The notes below the pieces were generated by a model that searched no databases, had not been told where the DNA came from, and worked only from the letters and a program-made list of their open reading frames with translations. 64,000 bases of DNA from Odobenus rosmarus divergens (lineage: Eukaryota; Chordata; Mammalia; Carnivora; Odobenidae): contig NW_004450659.1 in assembly GCF_000321225.1 (NCBI RefSeq), positions 2,291,280 through 2,355,279 on the forward strand, given 5' to 3'. Shown here in pieces: positions 47,223-59,434 of the stretch; position 1 is the stretch's first letter, and every line of letters starts with the position of its first letter. Position numbers and translations under genes: made by a program.

Positions 47223-47384
47223 GGGGCACCTGGGGGGCTCAGTCATGATCCCAGGGTCCTGGAATTGAGCCCTGTGTTGGGCTCCCTGCTCAGTGGAGAG
47301 CCTGCTTCTCCCTCTCCCTCTGCAACTACCCCTGCTTGTGTTCTCTCTCTGTCAAATAAATAAATAAAATCTTAAAAAAAAAAA
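47223..47384 (+). mobile_element. CAN-SINE, forward, internal deletion
   Basis: Head GGGGCACCTGGGGGGCTCAG passes straight to TCATGATCCCAGGGTCCTGG, losing about 35 bases. It ends with AAATAAATAAATAAAATC and poly(A). Downstream sequence is L1 ORF2-like (ATCTGATTTAAAAACGGGCA). Confidence 0.9.
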
Positions 47385-47460
47385 TCTGATTTAAAAACGG
47401 GCAGAGGACCTGAATAGATACTTTTCCAAAGAAGACATACAGATGGCCAACAGATATAGA
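47385..47460 (+). mobile_element. L1 ORF2 fragment, forward
   Basis: GATTTAAAAACGGGCAGAGG, ACTTTTCCAAAGAAGACATA and CAGATGGCCAACAGATAT match a familiar L1 ORF2 part. Short, and disrupted by the SINE on its left. Confidence 0.7.
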
Positions 47461-48034
47461 CACAAGCCCACACTGTGGAGATTTTGCCTGACGCATCGTA
47501 TATAGCTTTGGGGTGGCAAATTCATTTACCCTATATGGAGATGGCAGGAGGGGGGAAGGAAGGGAAGGCAAATCAAACCAATTTATTTATGGTTACTCGT
47601 CCAATCTTCCTAACTAGACTCTATCCTGCTGGGCAGTAAGAAACTCAGGATTTGCCAATTAACAAAATTTAAACGTATTGGATACCTTGTTATCTGATGC
47701 AATCAAGATAATATTTGATTTAAAAGTTAAAATGAGGAATTATAAAATATAAAACAAATACCTACTATAATCATTTTCATTTAAATCATAAATACATACA
47801 TTTAATGAGTCCTTCCAACTTGTCAAGATGATAAATGATTTTTCACAACATAGTTCTTCTACTTTTTTAGTATAAACCCATTATTAACTCTTGATGCAGG
47901 TTGGTACTTAATAAATGGTAACACTTCGGGCTTTATTGGACTATTTTAGTCCTGGATTTGATTCTCTCTTAGCTTCTTTTCCAAATTGAGATCAATTATT
48001 TTAATTCAGATTTTATATAATTTCTGCATTATTC
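47461..48034. other. Unassigned AT-rich sequence
   Basis: No repeat or gene recognised. Confidence 0.4.
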
Positions 48035-48350
48035 ATGTTACGGACTTAGTGTTTGTGTCCCCCAATAAAATTCATATGTTGAAACCTTAATCCCAATCTG
48101 ATTGTATTGAGGTGGGACCTTTGGGAGGGCTCCACCCTCAAGATGGGGATTAGTGCCCTTATAAGAAAAGGCTAGAGAGCTAGCTCACTCTTTTTTGGCC
48201 ATGTGGGGATACAAGAAGAAGGTGGCAAGCCTGCAAGCAGGACTTCACCAGATACCAGATGTGCTGGCACTCTGATCTAGGACTTCCCAGCCTCCAGAAC
48301 TATGAGAAGTAAGTGTTTGCTGTTTAAGCCACCCAAGTCTATGATAATCA
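48035..48350 (+). mobile_element. MaLR-type LTR (MLT1/MST-like), forward
   Basis: TTGTGTCCCCCAATAAAATT, CATATGTTGAAACCTTAATC, TTAGTGCCCTTATAAGAAAA, CAGATACCAGATGTGCTGGC, CTTCCCAGCCTCCAGAACTA and GTTTAAGCCACCCAAGTCTA follow a MaLR LTR from end to end. Confidence 0.8.
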
Positions 48351-48504
48351 ACCAAACTAAGCAATTTCTAATTTTATTTTCCAATAAATTGTCACATTAA
48401 ATAATCCATTATTTTACATCTTCCTATAATCATTAACACCTTCAATTGCCTGAGATCAATTAATACACTATGCTTATGATTATAGCCCTAAAATTCAGTA
48501 TTTC

Positions 48505-48610
48505 CTATACCAGGAGTTGGCAACATTTTTCTGAAAAGGATCAGCAAATATTCTAGGTCCCATGGGCCATGTGATCACTGTCTCATCTACTCAGTTCTGC
48601 CTGTAATCAG
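48505..48610 (+). mobile_element. hAT-Charlie-type DNA transposon end
   Basis: GGAGTTGGCAACATTTTTCT, AAATATTCTAGGTCCCATGG, GCCATGTGATCACTGTCTCA and TACTCAGTTCTGCC are like a common mammalian hAT element end. Fragment only; family not fixed. Confidence 0.5.
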
Positions 48611-49227
48611 GCAGTTTCTGATGGAGAAACCGTAATCCTGCCCTCTGCACGTGAAGGCTCTCACAATACAGTCTCTGCACTCTGATCAGGCCTGTTCTGA
48701 TCCACTGCATCATCTGAGGCTGTGGAAAGCTCCAGGCATGGAAAGACTACATGGTCTCCTGCTCAATAGGAGCATAGCCTGTCTTACTTTTCCAGCTTTC
48801 CCCACTACGTGGTGCTCTGCAGGTTCTGGCCCAGAGCTAAGGCTTAAGTCGACCTAGAAATAGAGTCCTTGCCCTCCGTCATGCTCTGACAGGGAGCAGA
48901 CCACTAGCTCTAATGTTCTCAGACAATTCCATACCTTTCCTGATATTGCTAGATAGACTCTCTCCATTTGAGGCACAGTCCAAAGAAGGGGGAAAGCAAA
49001 GACCTTAAGGAAAAAAACAAGAACCACTGTCCATGTGACCAAAAGTATAGAGCCTTTATTTGACCCAGATTCCTTCTTCCTAGAGAACTCAAGCCCTCTA
49101 GACTCTAAAAGAATGTCCACAACCTAGCCCTACCAAATTTTTCTCTTAATATGTTTTGGAGCCTTAAAAAATTTAGAAAATCCTTCCTTCTCTTGACTAA
49201 GTCAAACTTTCCATGTTGCCAATGCTA
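48611..49227. other. Unassigned unique sequence
   Basis: No repeat or gene recognised; two overlapping chance frames of 68 and 88 codons. Confidence 0.4.
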
Positions 49228-50075
49228 TAAAAAAAAAAAAAAAATTGAACTACCCTTCGATCCAGCAATTGCACTGCTATGTATTTACCCAAAGGATACA
49301 AAAACACTAATTCACGGGGTGCCTGAGTGACACAGTTGGTTGAGTGTCTGACTCCTGATTTTGACTCAGGTCACGATCTCAGTGTCGTGAGATCGAGCCC
49401 CGTATAAGGCTCTACACTCAGCAGGAAGTCTGCTGGAGATCCTTTCCCCTCCTCCCTCTCCCTCCTCCTTGGCTCCTTTCCCTGCTCATGTGTTCTCTTT
49501 CTCTAAAATAAATAAATAAATAAAATCTTTTTTAAAATACTAATTCAAAAGGATACATGCACCCTGATATGTATAACAGCATTATCTACAATAACCAAAT
49601 TATGGAAACAACCCAAGTGTCCATTGACTGATGAACGGATAAAAAGGTGGTTGTATATACATATATACAAAGGAATATTACTCAGCCATAAAAAAGAATG
49701 AAATCTTGCCATTTGCAACAACATGGATGGAGCTAGAGGGTATAATGCTAAGCAAAATAAGTCAGAGAAAGACAAATACCATATGATCTCACTCATGTGG
49801 AATTTAAGAAACAAAACAAATGAGCAAAAGGGACAAAAGAGAGAGGGGAGGGTAAACCAAGAAAAAGACTCTTAACCACAGAGAACAAACTGATGGTTAC
49901 CAGAGGGATGGTGGGTGGGGGATGGGTGAAACAGGTGATGGGGATTAAGGAGCGCACTTGTGATGAGCACAGGGTGTTGTGTGGAAGTGTTGAATCACTA
50001 TATTGTACACCAGAAACTAATATAACACTGTATGTTAACTAGCTGGAATTTGAATAAAAACTTTAAAAAAATTCC
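49228..50075 (+). mobile_element. L1 3' end, forward, split by a SINE
   Basis: ACTACCCTTCGATCCAGCAA, CAACCCAAGTGTCCATTGAC, GGAATATTACTCAGCCATAA and ACCACAGAGAACAAACTGAT up to the end near 50075. The SINE at 49315-49538 splits it. The short TATACATATATACA at 49655 is the ancestral-size counterpart of the 890-bp repeat at 18721. Confidence 0.9.
49315..49538 (+). mobile_element. CAN-SINE, forward, older subfamily
   Basis: Head CGGGGTGCCTGAGTGACACA, the TCTGACTCCTGATTTTGACT variant and AATAAATAAATAAATAAAAT tail. TSD ACTAATTCA at 49306-49314 and 49539-49547, inside L1. Confidence 0.93.
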
Positions 50076-50479
50076 ATCATAATTAAAAGCTGAACGCTTA
50101 CTTTTTCTCTTTGCATTCTTATTATAAAATTCCTAATCCCACTCGTAGTTCTATAATTTCTCACACCCCCACCCTCGCTGCAGAAAGATGCCTTGGCCTG
50201 ACCAGGAATAGAGTCATATACACAGAAATTCAGGAGAGGAGAGTACATAGCACATTTCAAAAAAAAAAGAAAATTACCTTCTGTTAAATACTTCAGTTCT
50301 ACTAACTGAAGAGAATGAATAAATACATGAACAAGTGCAAGAGAAATTTGCATAAGAACTATCAGGACAGAAAAGAAGCAAGCTCAGAGAACACTCAGGG
50401 ATGTTTACTCCATACATAAACAAAGTCACTGACACCATGAACCACCTCCCATTATCCATCCTTAGAAAATAAAAATATA

Positions 50480-51170
50480 TCCAAAAGAAATGAAATCAGG
50501 ATCTCAGATATCTGTACCCTCACATTCACTGCAGCATTATTCACAATAGCCAAGATATATTAACAACCTAAATGTCCATCGACAGATGAATGCATGAAGA
50601 AGGTGTGGTATATACATACAATAGAATATTATCCAGCCTTAAGAAGGAAATCCTGCCATTTGTGACAACATGGCTAAACCTGGAGGACATGATGTTAAAT
50701 GAAACAAGGCAGACACAAAAGGACAAATACTATGTGAGACCATGATATGAGAAATCTAAAGTAGCCAAACTCACAGAAGCAGGGAGTAGAATGATGGCTA
50801 CCAGGGGCTGGGAGGAGGGGAAATAGGGAGGTTATCAGTCAAAGTGTACCAAGGTCAGTGATGCTAGATGAATAAGCCCTACAGAACTACTGAACAGCAT
50901 AATGCCTGGAGGTAACGATACTGTCATTCTGCATTTAAATACTTGCTAAGAGGGTAGATCTTATGTTAAGTGTTCTTACACACACACACACACACACGCA
51001 CACATGCACACATGCACACACAAAATAAAGAGGGCAGGTTATAGATGTTTATGGCATAGATGTGGTGCTGATTTTCATGAAAGAATACTTATCTTCAAAC
51101 CCATAATTGTATACATTAGAAAGGTACCTGTTTTTGTAGGTCAATCACCACTTGATAAAGTGGTTTAAAA
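50480..51170 (+). mobile_element. L1M 3' end, forward
   Basis: TTCACTGCAGCATTATTCAC, AATGTCCATCGACAGATGAA, ATGATGGCTACCAGGGGCTG and AGGTCAATCACCACTTGATA then AAGTGG are old L1 3' landmarks. A (CA)n run interrupts it. Confidence 0.85.
50978..51021. repeat. (CA)n microsatellite with CGCACA/TGCACA variants
   Basis: CACACACACACACACACGCA followed by CACATGCACACATGCACACA within an L1M 3' end. Confidence 0.92.
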
Positions 51171-53139
51171 AGGAGAGAGAAATAAAATGCCATGTTTTAT
51201 AAAATCTAGGACACCATCAATTTTTCCACCTCTAAACATTTTTAAACGCTGCCAATTCAACAGTGACACACCATCAGCTGAAAGATGCATCCTAGTTTCA
51301 GAGATGCTGAAATGTGAAGGAAGAAAATGTGTTCCTTAGCTATAATATGGGAGTAGGGATGAATGAATCCTAAAATCCTAGAAATCAGCTGATCACTTAA
51401 TTATATTGGAAATACCCAAAAAAAGCTACAGAAGTAAAACATTGAAATGAGAACTAGAATCAACCAAAATAAATAATTTCACCATTTCTAACATTCCACA
51501 TTTACTACAGAAAAATGTAACAAAGATGCATGGTTTGGAAACAAATATTTAAGTGCTCCCAAAATGCAGTTAAGAAATGAAAAAGCATCTAACAAGGGAA
51601 ATCATGGAAATGCCTCTAGGATCTGAAGAAGCTGCTGACCAGTCAAACTGGTTAGTGATAGGAGGGCACAGGGTTCGGTCCTCCAGTGGAATGACTGCTC
51701 CAGGAGGTTCTCAGAAGCACACGGGGCTACTCTGCTAGATGTTTTCTGAGAAAACCACACAAGCTATAGAAGTTTGATGATCTCTAGACCCAGTTTATTT
51801 CTGCCTAAAGAACAGCAATATGAGCCCTGCCAGTTACATGCTTTCTTACCATCTACGAACTGATGACATGCATAGTGATAGAAAAAAAAAAATTAGCTTA
51901 TATTAGAAGTCTATATCTGAAGCATCTAAATGAGTTTTCAAACTATATCATTCTATAGTCCATTAAAAAAAAATTGAGCTACCAGAAAGGCATCACATCT
52001 AAGTATGACTAACGTTAACTGCTTATAACTCAATCCCTACTAATATCTACAAGGAGCTATAAAAGTTTACAGAATTGGGCTTTTGATTATGAAAATATTC
52101 AACCCTGTTAATTGGGAATACTTTGCATCTTTCCATGCATAAAAGGGCTGTCAAGTCAAGAACATTTTAATGAAATGAGGAATAATTTAGAGATGCTTAT
52201 TTAATACTCTCATTTTATATTGAGTCAATTAAAAAAAAAACTACATAACTTTGGCTTTGACTTAATGATAAAATTTGAAGCCAGGCACCATGACATGAGT
52301 CATTTGATCTCTAATAGGACAACTTGAAGGTCTGCACCACCAGCTTCCCAAGCTACTGAAAACTGCCACAAACATCAATAATGATATGAAAAGGGAGTCT
52401 GGTTTATATAAATGCAAGTCAATACAAATAGGGAAAGGACCATTTATTGTGATGGATATGTTCACTGAATGTAAAAAGAAGATTATTGAAGACAGAGTGA
52501 AAGGAAGAAATCTATAAATATCCAGACTCCCTGCAGTAGAAGGGGATTAACCACATGGAAATTAAAGAAAAGCTAAAGGAAAACACTGAGTTCACATGTG
52601 GAGAAAATATTAAAAGCATCACACTGCAGGCAATGAGATTAAGGCAATGCATTTGCGGAGCCAGTTCTAACATTCATTAAATGTTATGAAATGGAACGGT
52701 ATAGACCCAGAGGCACGGAATATATCAGGCTGTTGAAGGAAAAATAGAAATGGGCAAATAAAAGGATCGCTCTTCTGAATAAAGCACAAGGAACGTTTGT
52801 CGATACCAGTGATTTTTTGCAACCTTTGTAAATGCACCAGGACAAATGAACACAGGCGTGCCCTGCGAACACTTGGAAGGAGAGACCATGATGTAGCTGC
52901 AACCTAAACCAGATTCACAAGCAAATTCCCGAGAGCACAGGGTCTGGATGTATGGGGCTGGAGTATGCAGAAGAGGAAGCCACCTTGCAGATGTTACCTG
53001 AGAGATGCCATAAAAGTCCTCACTTAAAATAATTCCCCCACCTGCTCTGCTACAGGTCATGGAATCCCCTTCGACCCACTCCTTGAGATAAAGCCATCCA
53101 AGACTCTTTATGCAAATACTAGCATTACATGGACGATAG
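51171..53139. other. Unassigned 2-kb region
   Basis: AT-rich with short A-runs (51890, 51965, 52232). No repeat or gene recognised; the longest frames are about 111 codons on the minus strand (52725-53060) without domain signal. Confidence 0.35.
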
Positions 53140-53465
53140 GGAGTGACAAATCACTTCTCACTGCCTCTGCAGACCTCTTTCACACTGGTCCCACTGAAGG
53201 AAATGTCTTTTGCCCTGCCTTCCTCCCGGTGGACGTGTTCCTCAGGGCTCCTCAGTGACATCTTCCCTATATGCCTCCCACTGCCCTGGAGAATTTGCTT
53301 TCCTCTCCTCTGTGCCCTGCATAGGGCTCCCTGGCGCCTCGGTCATCATCTGCACTGACCTGTAGGCAGGTGCGTTATCCCCCCCCGGACTAGATGCCTT
53401 CGGAGTTCAAGCCCGCTGTCTTCCTCCATCATTGCCCAGCCGAGGGCCTGGCATATTAAGGATCT
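53140..53465 (+). mobile_element. Probable L2 3' end, forward
   Basis: Pyrimidine-rich body, then GGACTAGATGCCTTCGGAGT, CCTCCATCATTGCCCAG and GAGGGCCTGGCATATTAAGG resemble the L2 3' end with heavy divergence. Confidence 0.5.
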
Positions 53466-54779
53466 AAAACAAACAAACAAAGCAAAGCCAAACAAAGAAT
53501 AACTGACAGAGCTCTAACTATTTGGATAGTTAACTAGTCTCTCTAGAAGCGATGCGCAGCCGAGATACGTTGAGGGCAAAGGTCAGCATCATGGTGGTGA
53601 CCCTGAAGTGAGCGCACAATACCACACAGACACTGGGCTGTTCCGCCTGCTCCTAAAAGGCAGCTCAGACAAAACCAATGCTTGAGAGACACATGAGCAC
53701 AGCTGAGGTGGGGGGTGAAGAGAAAAGGACCCCAGTGAAAATGAAGGGGCACAGATAGAGGATAAAGGGACCCCCCACACACACACAAAGCACCCTTTTG
53801 CGGAGACTGGCTTGGATCAAGCCCACCCACCTCCCCTGACAGGGACAGGATTTAGTGTGGTGAAAGGGGAGACTACTGGATCATCAAAGAGAAGAGCAAA
53901 GTTGAAGTTTTGCTTTGTGACCGAGGACCTCTCTGGACCTGTTGCCTCGTCTGCATCTGTGTGCCCTCTGGGATTTGAAAAGATTATGTCTGAAAATGTA
54001 GGAGCAGCCCTGCATGAAGTGCTCCATAAATGAGAAAGTATTGTTGGTTTTGCTTTCACCAACAAGACAACATAGGTAAAAAGCCACCTGTTAGAGAAAA
54101 TAAACATATGCAAGGAGACTGAAGGTTGGCTCTAGCAATTTAGGTTGGCACAATGACTCCCCAAAATTCTTCAATATTCTATCAACAACGGTGATGACAG
54201 GTGCAAACATGTAACACGCAAGCATTGACACTAATGAAGAAAAATGTTCTGTTCGCTACTGTGGATGAAACCAACCAGCCTAACAATATAAACAGAGGCG
54301 AATGGCAGTTCCAGTCAGACGCATTTACACCAAGCCTGACGATGAGGATAGAATTTCTTGCGGAAAAAAGCAATTCATGATGCATTAGCATTGACTTTAA
54401 ACTTACCCTGACAGGTTTTCTGCTATTTTCATACAGAACTGAGTGTGCTGACACATGTTCTACTCAGAACAAAAGGAGAAGAGCTCAAGAGACAGAGAGA
54501 GGAAAATAAGCACAAGGCAATAGGGGCCAAGAGTGGAAAAAGTTTAAAAAAAAAAAAAAATCACCAAACACCAGGACCAGAAGCGACCTTACAGCTCACC
54601 TAATGCAAATTTTGTCATCTCTGCACATCGTAATTTTTTGGCCAACACTGGCATTTGACATTTTGTTTTTGTTTCAAATACCCTGGTGTAGGACTCGCAT
54701 ACTCCAGCCCTCCACTTGGCCCTTTCACTCCTAGCAGCTTCTAATATCTTCCCGTCCCCAGAAGACATTGGAGTTTGTG
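53466..54779. other. Unassigned unique sequence
   Basis: A (AAAC)n-like patch near 53465-53500 and an A-run near 54545. Overlapping frames on both strands around 53540-54110 have no domain signal. A weak old-repeat piece (GAAGCGACCTTACAGCTCAC) lies near 54580. Confidence 0.35.
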
Positions 54780-54900
54780 ACCCCTGAAATCCAACCCCTT
54801 CCCTTTACTGCAGAAACAAAAACCCAGAGAGCGTGTGACTGCCCAACTGCTTACTGGTAGAGCTATAGTTGAAAACCCACATATTCTGATGTCTAACCAA
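54780..54900 (-). mobile_element. Degenerate MIR-like fragment, antisense
   Basis: AAACCCAGAGAGCGTGTGAC, TTACTGGTAGAGCTATAGTT and CCACATATTCTGATGTCTAA are compatible with a reversed MIR end. Confidence 0.45.
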
Positions 54901-55454
54901 TATTGGTGTTACACACCCTAGTGGGAAGGACCTTTGGGTACTATTTAGCTGGAAAGAAGGGAGGAAGAGTCTTGCCTAGAGGTGACATTTACACAGCAAT
55001 TACAGTGTTTCCTTAGTCACGTTTCTTTCGGGGGAGGGAGAGGAAAGCCTCCCCAAGCTCTCCCCTGGAACCACTGCAGTTACTGACACAGCGTTCCCTT
55101 CACTACCCTGTCCGCCTCGGGTAGTCACTCATCTTCGCAGTGACCTCTAAGCTGTTTCCTGGGCTCTGCGTGCAGGACTGCTATGCAATGCTGATACCGT
55201 CAACTCCAAAAACATCATTGGTAAACTCATGTTTTACCGCAGATGCAATTTCCGCACTTACTATAAAGGGCTTGGGTTAGAGATCAAAAAATGAGTCTGA
55301 GGAATAAGAGTAAAACAAGATTTGTTCTAAGGAAAGAGAGCAGGCAGTTCTTGCCACATTGCAGGAAAGGTAGCTGAGGCAAGGGGCTGACTTGCACAAA
55401 ATTATCCTACCTCTGTGGTTTTTTCCTCAAAATGAATTTCGCAGGCAATTTTTT
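54901..55454. other. Unassigned unique sequence
   Basis: No repeat or gene recognised. Confidence 0.4.
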
Positions 55455-55468
55455 TCACCTTAAAATCT

Positions 55469-55672
55469 TTTTTTTTTTTAAAGATTTATTTATTTATTTT
55501 GAGAGAATGAGAATGAGAAAGAGAGAGAGAGCACATGAGAGGGGGGAGGGTCAGAGGGAGAAGCAGACTCCCCGCCAAGCAGGGAGCCCGATGCGGGACT
55601 CGATCCCGGGACTCCAGGATCATGACCTGAGCTGAAGGCAGTCGCTTAACCGACTGAGCCACCCAGGCGCCC
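55469..55672 (-). mobile_element. CAN-SINE, antisense, 14-bp TSD
   Basis: TSD TCACCTTAAAATCT at 55455-55468 and 55673-55686. Reversed head GAGCCACCCAGGCGCCC, B-box region GGACTCGATCCCGGGACTCC. Its right two fifths and its right flank recur at 60509-61294. Confidence 0.95.
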
Positions 55673-56353
55673 TCACCTTAAAATCTAATAATCTGACATT
55701 TAACCCAAATTATCTGCTGCTACATGTACAAAACTGCTCATTTTTACCATTTATTGCCCACTTTTGAAGAGTGCTTAGCAAGCAATAGAGCCCTGTGGGG
55801 CTTTGGAGAAAAATATGCTCATACAGGAGCCAGAATATTACCCACAGTTACTTCTGTAACAATAAGGATGATCAATTTTCAGGCTTCTCATTTCCACAAT
55901 TAATGGCTTACTAATTATATAAAATATACAGAACTTTTAAATAAAATCTCTAGTTTTTCCTTTATGGTGCAATCATTACCAACACAAGACTGCCCCTACT
56001 GGGATCATCTGTCCTTGTTAGATGGGTCATGACTTTTGAAGATTCTGCCTAAACCAGACCCCTTCTAGGGCCTTAACAGATCACTGAATTCAATTCTCTG
56101 TGAAAAGAAGAGTGAGGAATTTCCTGATATCAAAGCCTTCATCATCTTTAAGCAGTAATTGTGGCTAATTATACTTAGCATTCTGATGAGTAGAAAGTTT
56201 AAAGAAATTTACATATGACATCAGTGTATATTTTAAATGTTAATTATTGCTTCAGGTCCACAATAGCCAAACTGTGGAAAGAGCCAAGATGTCCATCGAC
56301 AGATGAATGGATAAAGAAGAGGTGGTATATATACACAATGGAATATTATGCAG
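55568..56353. repeat. 786-bp block repeated at 60509-61294 (source copy)
   Basis: Covers the right part of the SINE, its right TSD, about 560 bp of unique flank and the first 97 bp of the L1 at 56257. Every line compared by eye matches the second copy at a constant offset of 4941 with no substitution or gap. This copy is in a coherent context (both TSDs present, L1 continues). Confidence 0.95.
55687..56247. other. Unassigned unique flank, present twice
   Basis: AT-rich sequence with no repeat recognised. Recurs at 60628-61188 in the chimeric block. Confidence 0.6.
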
Positions 56354-56550
56354 CCATCAAAAGGAATGAGATCTTGCCATTTGCAACGACGTGGATGGAA
56401 CTGGAGGGTGTTATGCTGAGTGAAATAAGTCAGTCAGAGAAAGACATGTATCATATGACCTCACTGATATGAGGAATTCTTAATCTCAGGAAACAAACTG
56501 AGGGTTGCTGGAGTGGTGGGGGGTGGGAGGGATTGGGTGGCTGGGTGATG
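56257..56550 (+). mobile_element. L1 fragment truncated at both ends, with a 9-bp TSD
   Basis: Begins TCCACAATAGCCAAACTGTG and stops at GGGTGGCTGGGTGATG, where the copy at window position 50-60 continues with GACGTTGGGGAGGG and a tail. TGCTTCAGG precedes it (56248-56256) and follows it (56551-56559). There is no poly(A). Confidence 0.88.
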
Positions 56551-56559
56551 TGCTTCAGG

Positions 56560-57768
56560 TAATTATTAAGAGTTAAACACTGAAGCAGTATTATCCAATC
56601 AGATTTGACCACCTTATACATTCCCTTTAGAAAAATCTTAAATTTTTTTCTAAGTAACAGAAAGCTTTTTTAAGATTAGAATCTATAGGACAAACTTGCA
56701 GATGGGCAAAATCCTACGTTTAAATAAAAAAATAAGCAGAATCAGTAAGCAAGAAGGCTCATTTCTGCTATTTTCCTTTATTCCTCGTATTATGGTCTGT
56801 CTTAAGATCTCATGTGAAGAAACGTTCAGCCACACGCTTCTCATCCTCAAAACATCCTTCGCATGATGTGATTTTGCTAAAACACACAGAATTTTTTTAA
56901 AAATATAGATAACGTATACATCAGTAAATAGAAATAAACTGGAATCATAGGCTCTCAAAATCAGAGACTGCATTTTATCCTGGCATAACTATTTTTCACA
57001 GCAAACCATTCCGCTATCTTGGTAAATTATCACTGAAATGTTTGTTGCCAAAACCCTTCCACAGGGCACAAGTTCTTAGTGGAAACCATGAGCAAAAGAC
57101 CTCTTCATGCCCATGCTGGTTTACCCTACACTGATCAAAGGTACTTCAATTCTTAAATATCAATTGTAGTTTACTTATTTCTTATGAAAATAAAATGATT
57201 TTTAGTCCTCTGAGTTTTTTTAAATTAAGCTTTATTTGTTTTACTAGAACACTCAAGAAGACTATCTTATTACTATTAGAGAGATGCTGACAACAAGAAG
57301 GAAAATTTGTGGAGACTGGAAGCAGGGAGAATAACTTCTGTTTTATGCCCTAAACAAGGCTCTGGATACTGTTCTCAGTTTTGACAGAAGAGCCCCAACA
57401 GAAGTATTATACAGTGAATACACCCAGCCAAATACATATATTATTTTTTGTTTTGAGACAGGGACAGTTTATGGAAAATATAATTTATTCTAGATACTCA
57501 AATGAAGCAAACAATTCACTTAACAGTTCTCCACAACGGAATTTGCAAAAACTGTCAATGGTTTTTAAACTAAATCTTAGATTCACTGAATTATGAAATT
57601 TACAGAGCAACCCAAATATGCACTAAACGTGACATTTTTTATTTTTCAATGGGCTAGTACCCTGTTGTCGCATTATTTTTCCCATTTCATTTTCTCAAAT
57701 TGGAAGTTGAGACATTGAGGTTACACAGACACTAAAACACAAAAAAAATCCATCAGAAGTTACTCATG
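56560..57768. other. Unassigned AT-rich sequence
   Basis: No repeat or gene recognised; chance frames below 100 codons. Confidence 0.4.
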
Positions 57769-57967
57769 TTTTTTTTTTTTAAGATTTTATTTATTTATTT
57801 GAGAGAGAGCATGAGCATGAGCAGGGGGAGGAGGAAGGGCTAAGGGAGAGGGAGAAGCAGACTCCCTGCTGAGCAAGGAGCCCAACGTGGGGTTCGATCC
57901 CAGGACCCTGAGATTATGACCTGAGCCAAAGGCAGCCACCTAACTGACTGAGCAACCCAGGTGCCCC
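57769..57967 (-). mobile_element. CAN-SINE, antisense
   Basis: T-run then AAGATTTTATTTATTTATTT, GA-rich segment with GAGCATGAGCATGAGCAGGG, and reversed head GAGCAACCCAGGTGCCCC. TSD not clear by eye. Confidence 0.92.
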
Positions 57968-59067
57968 AAGATGTTATACTTTTTTGCAGGTTATGGTGTC
58001 GTTAGCAAGAAAATGCAAGTGCAAAATGATTCCAAATGTCACAAAATTAGAATTTCCAGTGTCTCATTTTGAAGTAAACACTTCAAATTTGGGCAAATAC
58101 TATGATGATGGATAGACATACAGTTGAATTGCCTCTTAATACCGATTTTAGTAGATAAGAACACTCTTACTTTACTCCAGGACTTTAACATTTGTCGGGT
58201 TTTGTTCTTCAGGGTAAAGGTAAAAATAATAAAGATTCAGCCACACCCATATAGTAAAGAACCATTTTAATTGATTTCTCTTTCAATCATGACAGATTTT
58301 GTGACATTCTAAATATAGAAACATTCAGTTTCCTCTTCTTGACCATCAACGGTTCACAAATACTGGCTCTTTTTAAGTTATATTTCCTATAAAAATGTAC
58401 AGAAACTCTCTTCTGGGTATGGGAATCAGAATCAAGCTCCTGGGTAACACAAATGCTAAGTCATGACAGATACGTCTACTATGTTTGCTAGAGCCCAGCT
58501 ATGACTTCCCTGAAGGCAGACAGAGGAACACAAAGATGCATGAGAAATCAGAATGAAGAATGGCTGATTCCCATTACTCTGTTCATACCCGAGACACACT
58601 CAACCTTGAAATGTGCTGTAGTACCCTCAAATTTTCTGTATGGAACACTCATTTGATAATTCCTTATCATAGTCTCTCAGATTAATGACTATTCCTAGGA
58701 CATTTTCTACTCATCAGACCTAAAAACAAAAGCAATTGCACATAATAATGCCTTAAAAGGCATACCTACAAAGAAATACCTGATTGCACCACAGAGCTTC
58801 TAAGAAATATTCTGGTTTCAGCACTGTTGCAGTATTTGTGGAAATATGCAGGAAATTCAGTGAAAAATCTTCAGCAGATATTCATAGAAAGTGACCAGAG
58901 AAACAGTGGAAATGAATTTGGCAAAGCTAGGTTAGAACAAAGAAAACACTACAGATCAAAAAGAAATTTGAGCGCTTAAGTTTTAGAAAGTATAAACCAA
59001 AAAATAATGTGCATGTTTCACATAAATATCCACCCAGTGCTCATAAACATGATAAAGCAGTGCTCAG
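57968..59067. other. Unassigned unique sequence
   Basis: No repeat or gene recognised. Confidence 0.4.
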
Positions 59068-59205
59068 TGCGAGTCTGGAGCCTGGGCTGTGCAGTCCACA
59101 GAGCAGTTTGTGGGCATTGACATGCCGTTCACAAGCTGGGGGATCTTGAGGAAGTTACTCAACCTGACTCTCGGTTTCCTGAGCTGTAAACTGGATGTAA
59201 ATTCC
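59068..59205 (+). mobile_element. MIR SINE, forward
   Basis: GTCTGGAGCCTGGGCTGTGC, GGATCTTGAGGAAGTTACTC and GGTTTCCTGAGCTGTAAACT in MIR order. Confidence 0.7.
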
Positions 59206-59434
59206 AAAATAAATTCCAGTTTAACAGGAGACTAAACACACCTGAAGAGAGATGTGCTGACATGGAAGAAAGAGTAAAGAAATTATCTAGAATGCAGCAT
59301 AGGAAGGCAAAAATATGGAAGGTACATGAGAGATTAAGAGAGAGAGAGAATAGGGTGAAAAGATCTAAAATATGTTTAAGAATCATAAGCAGAGGAGAGA
59401 TTATGACAAAGGCAGTATTTAAAATGGTAAAAGA

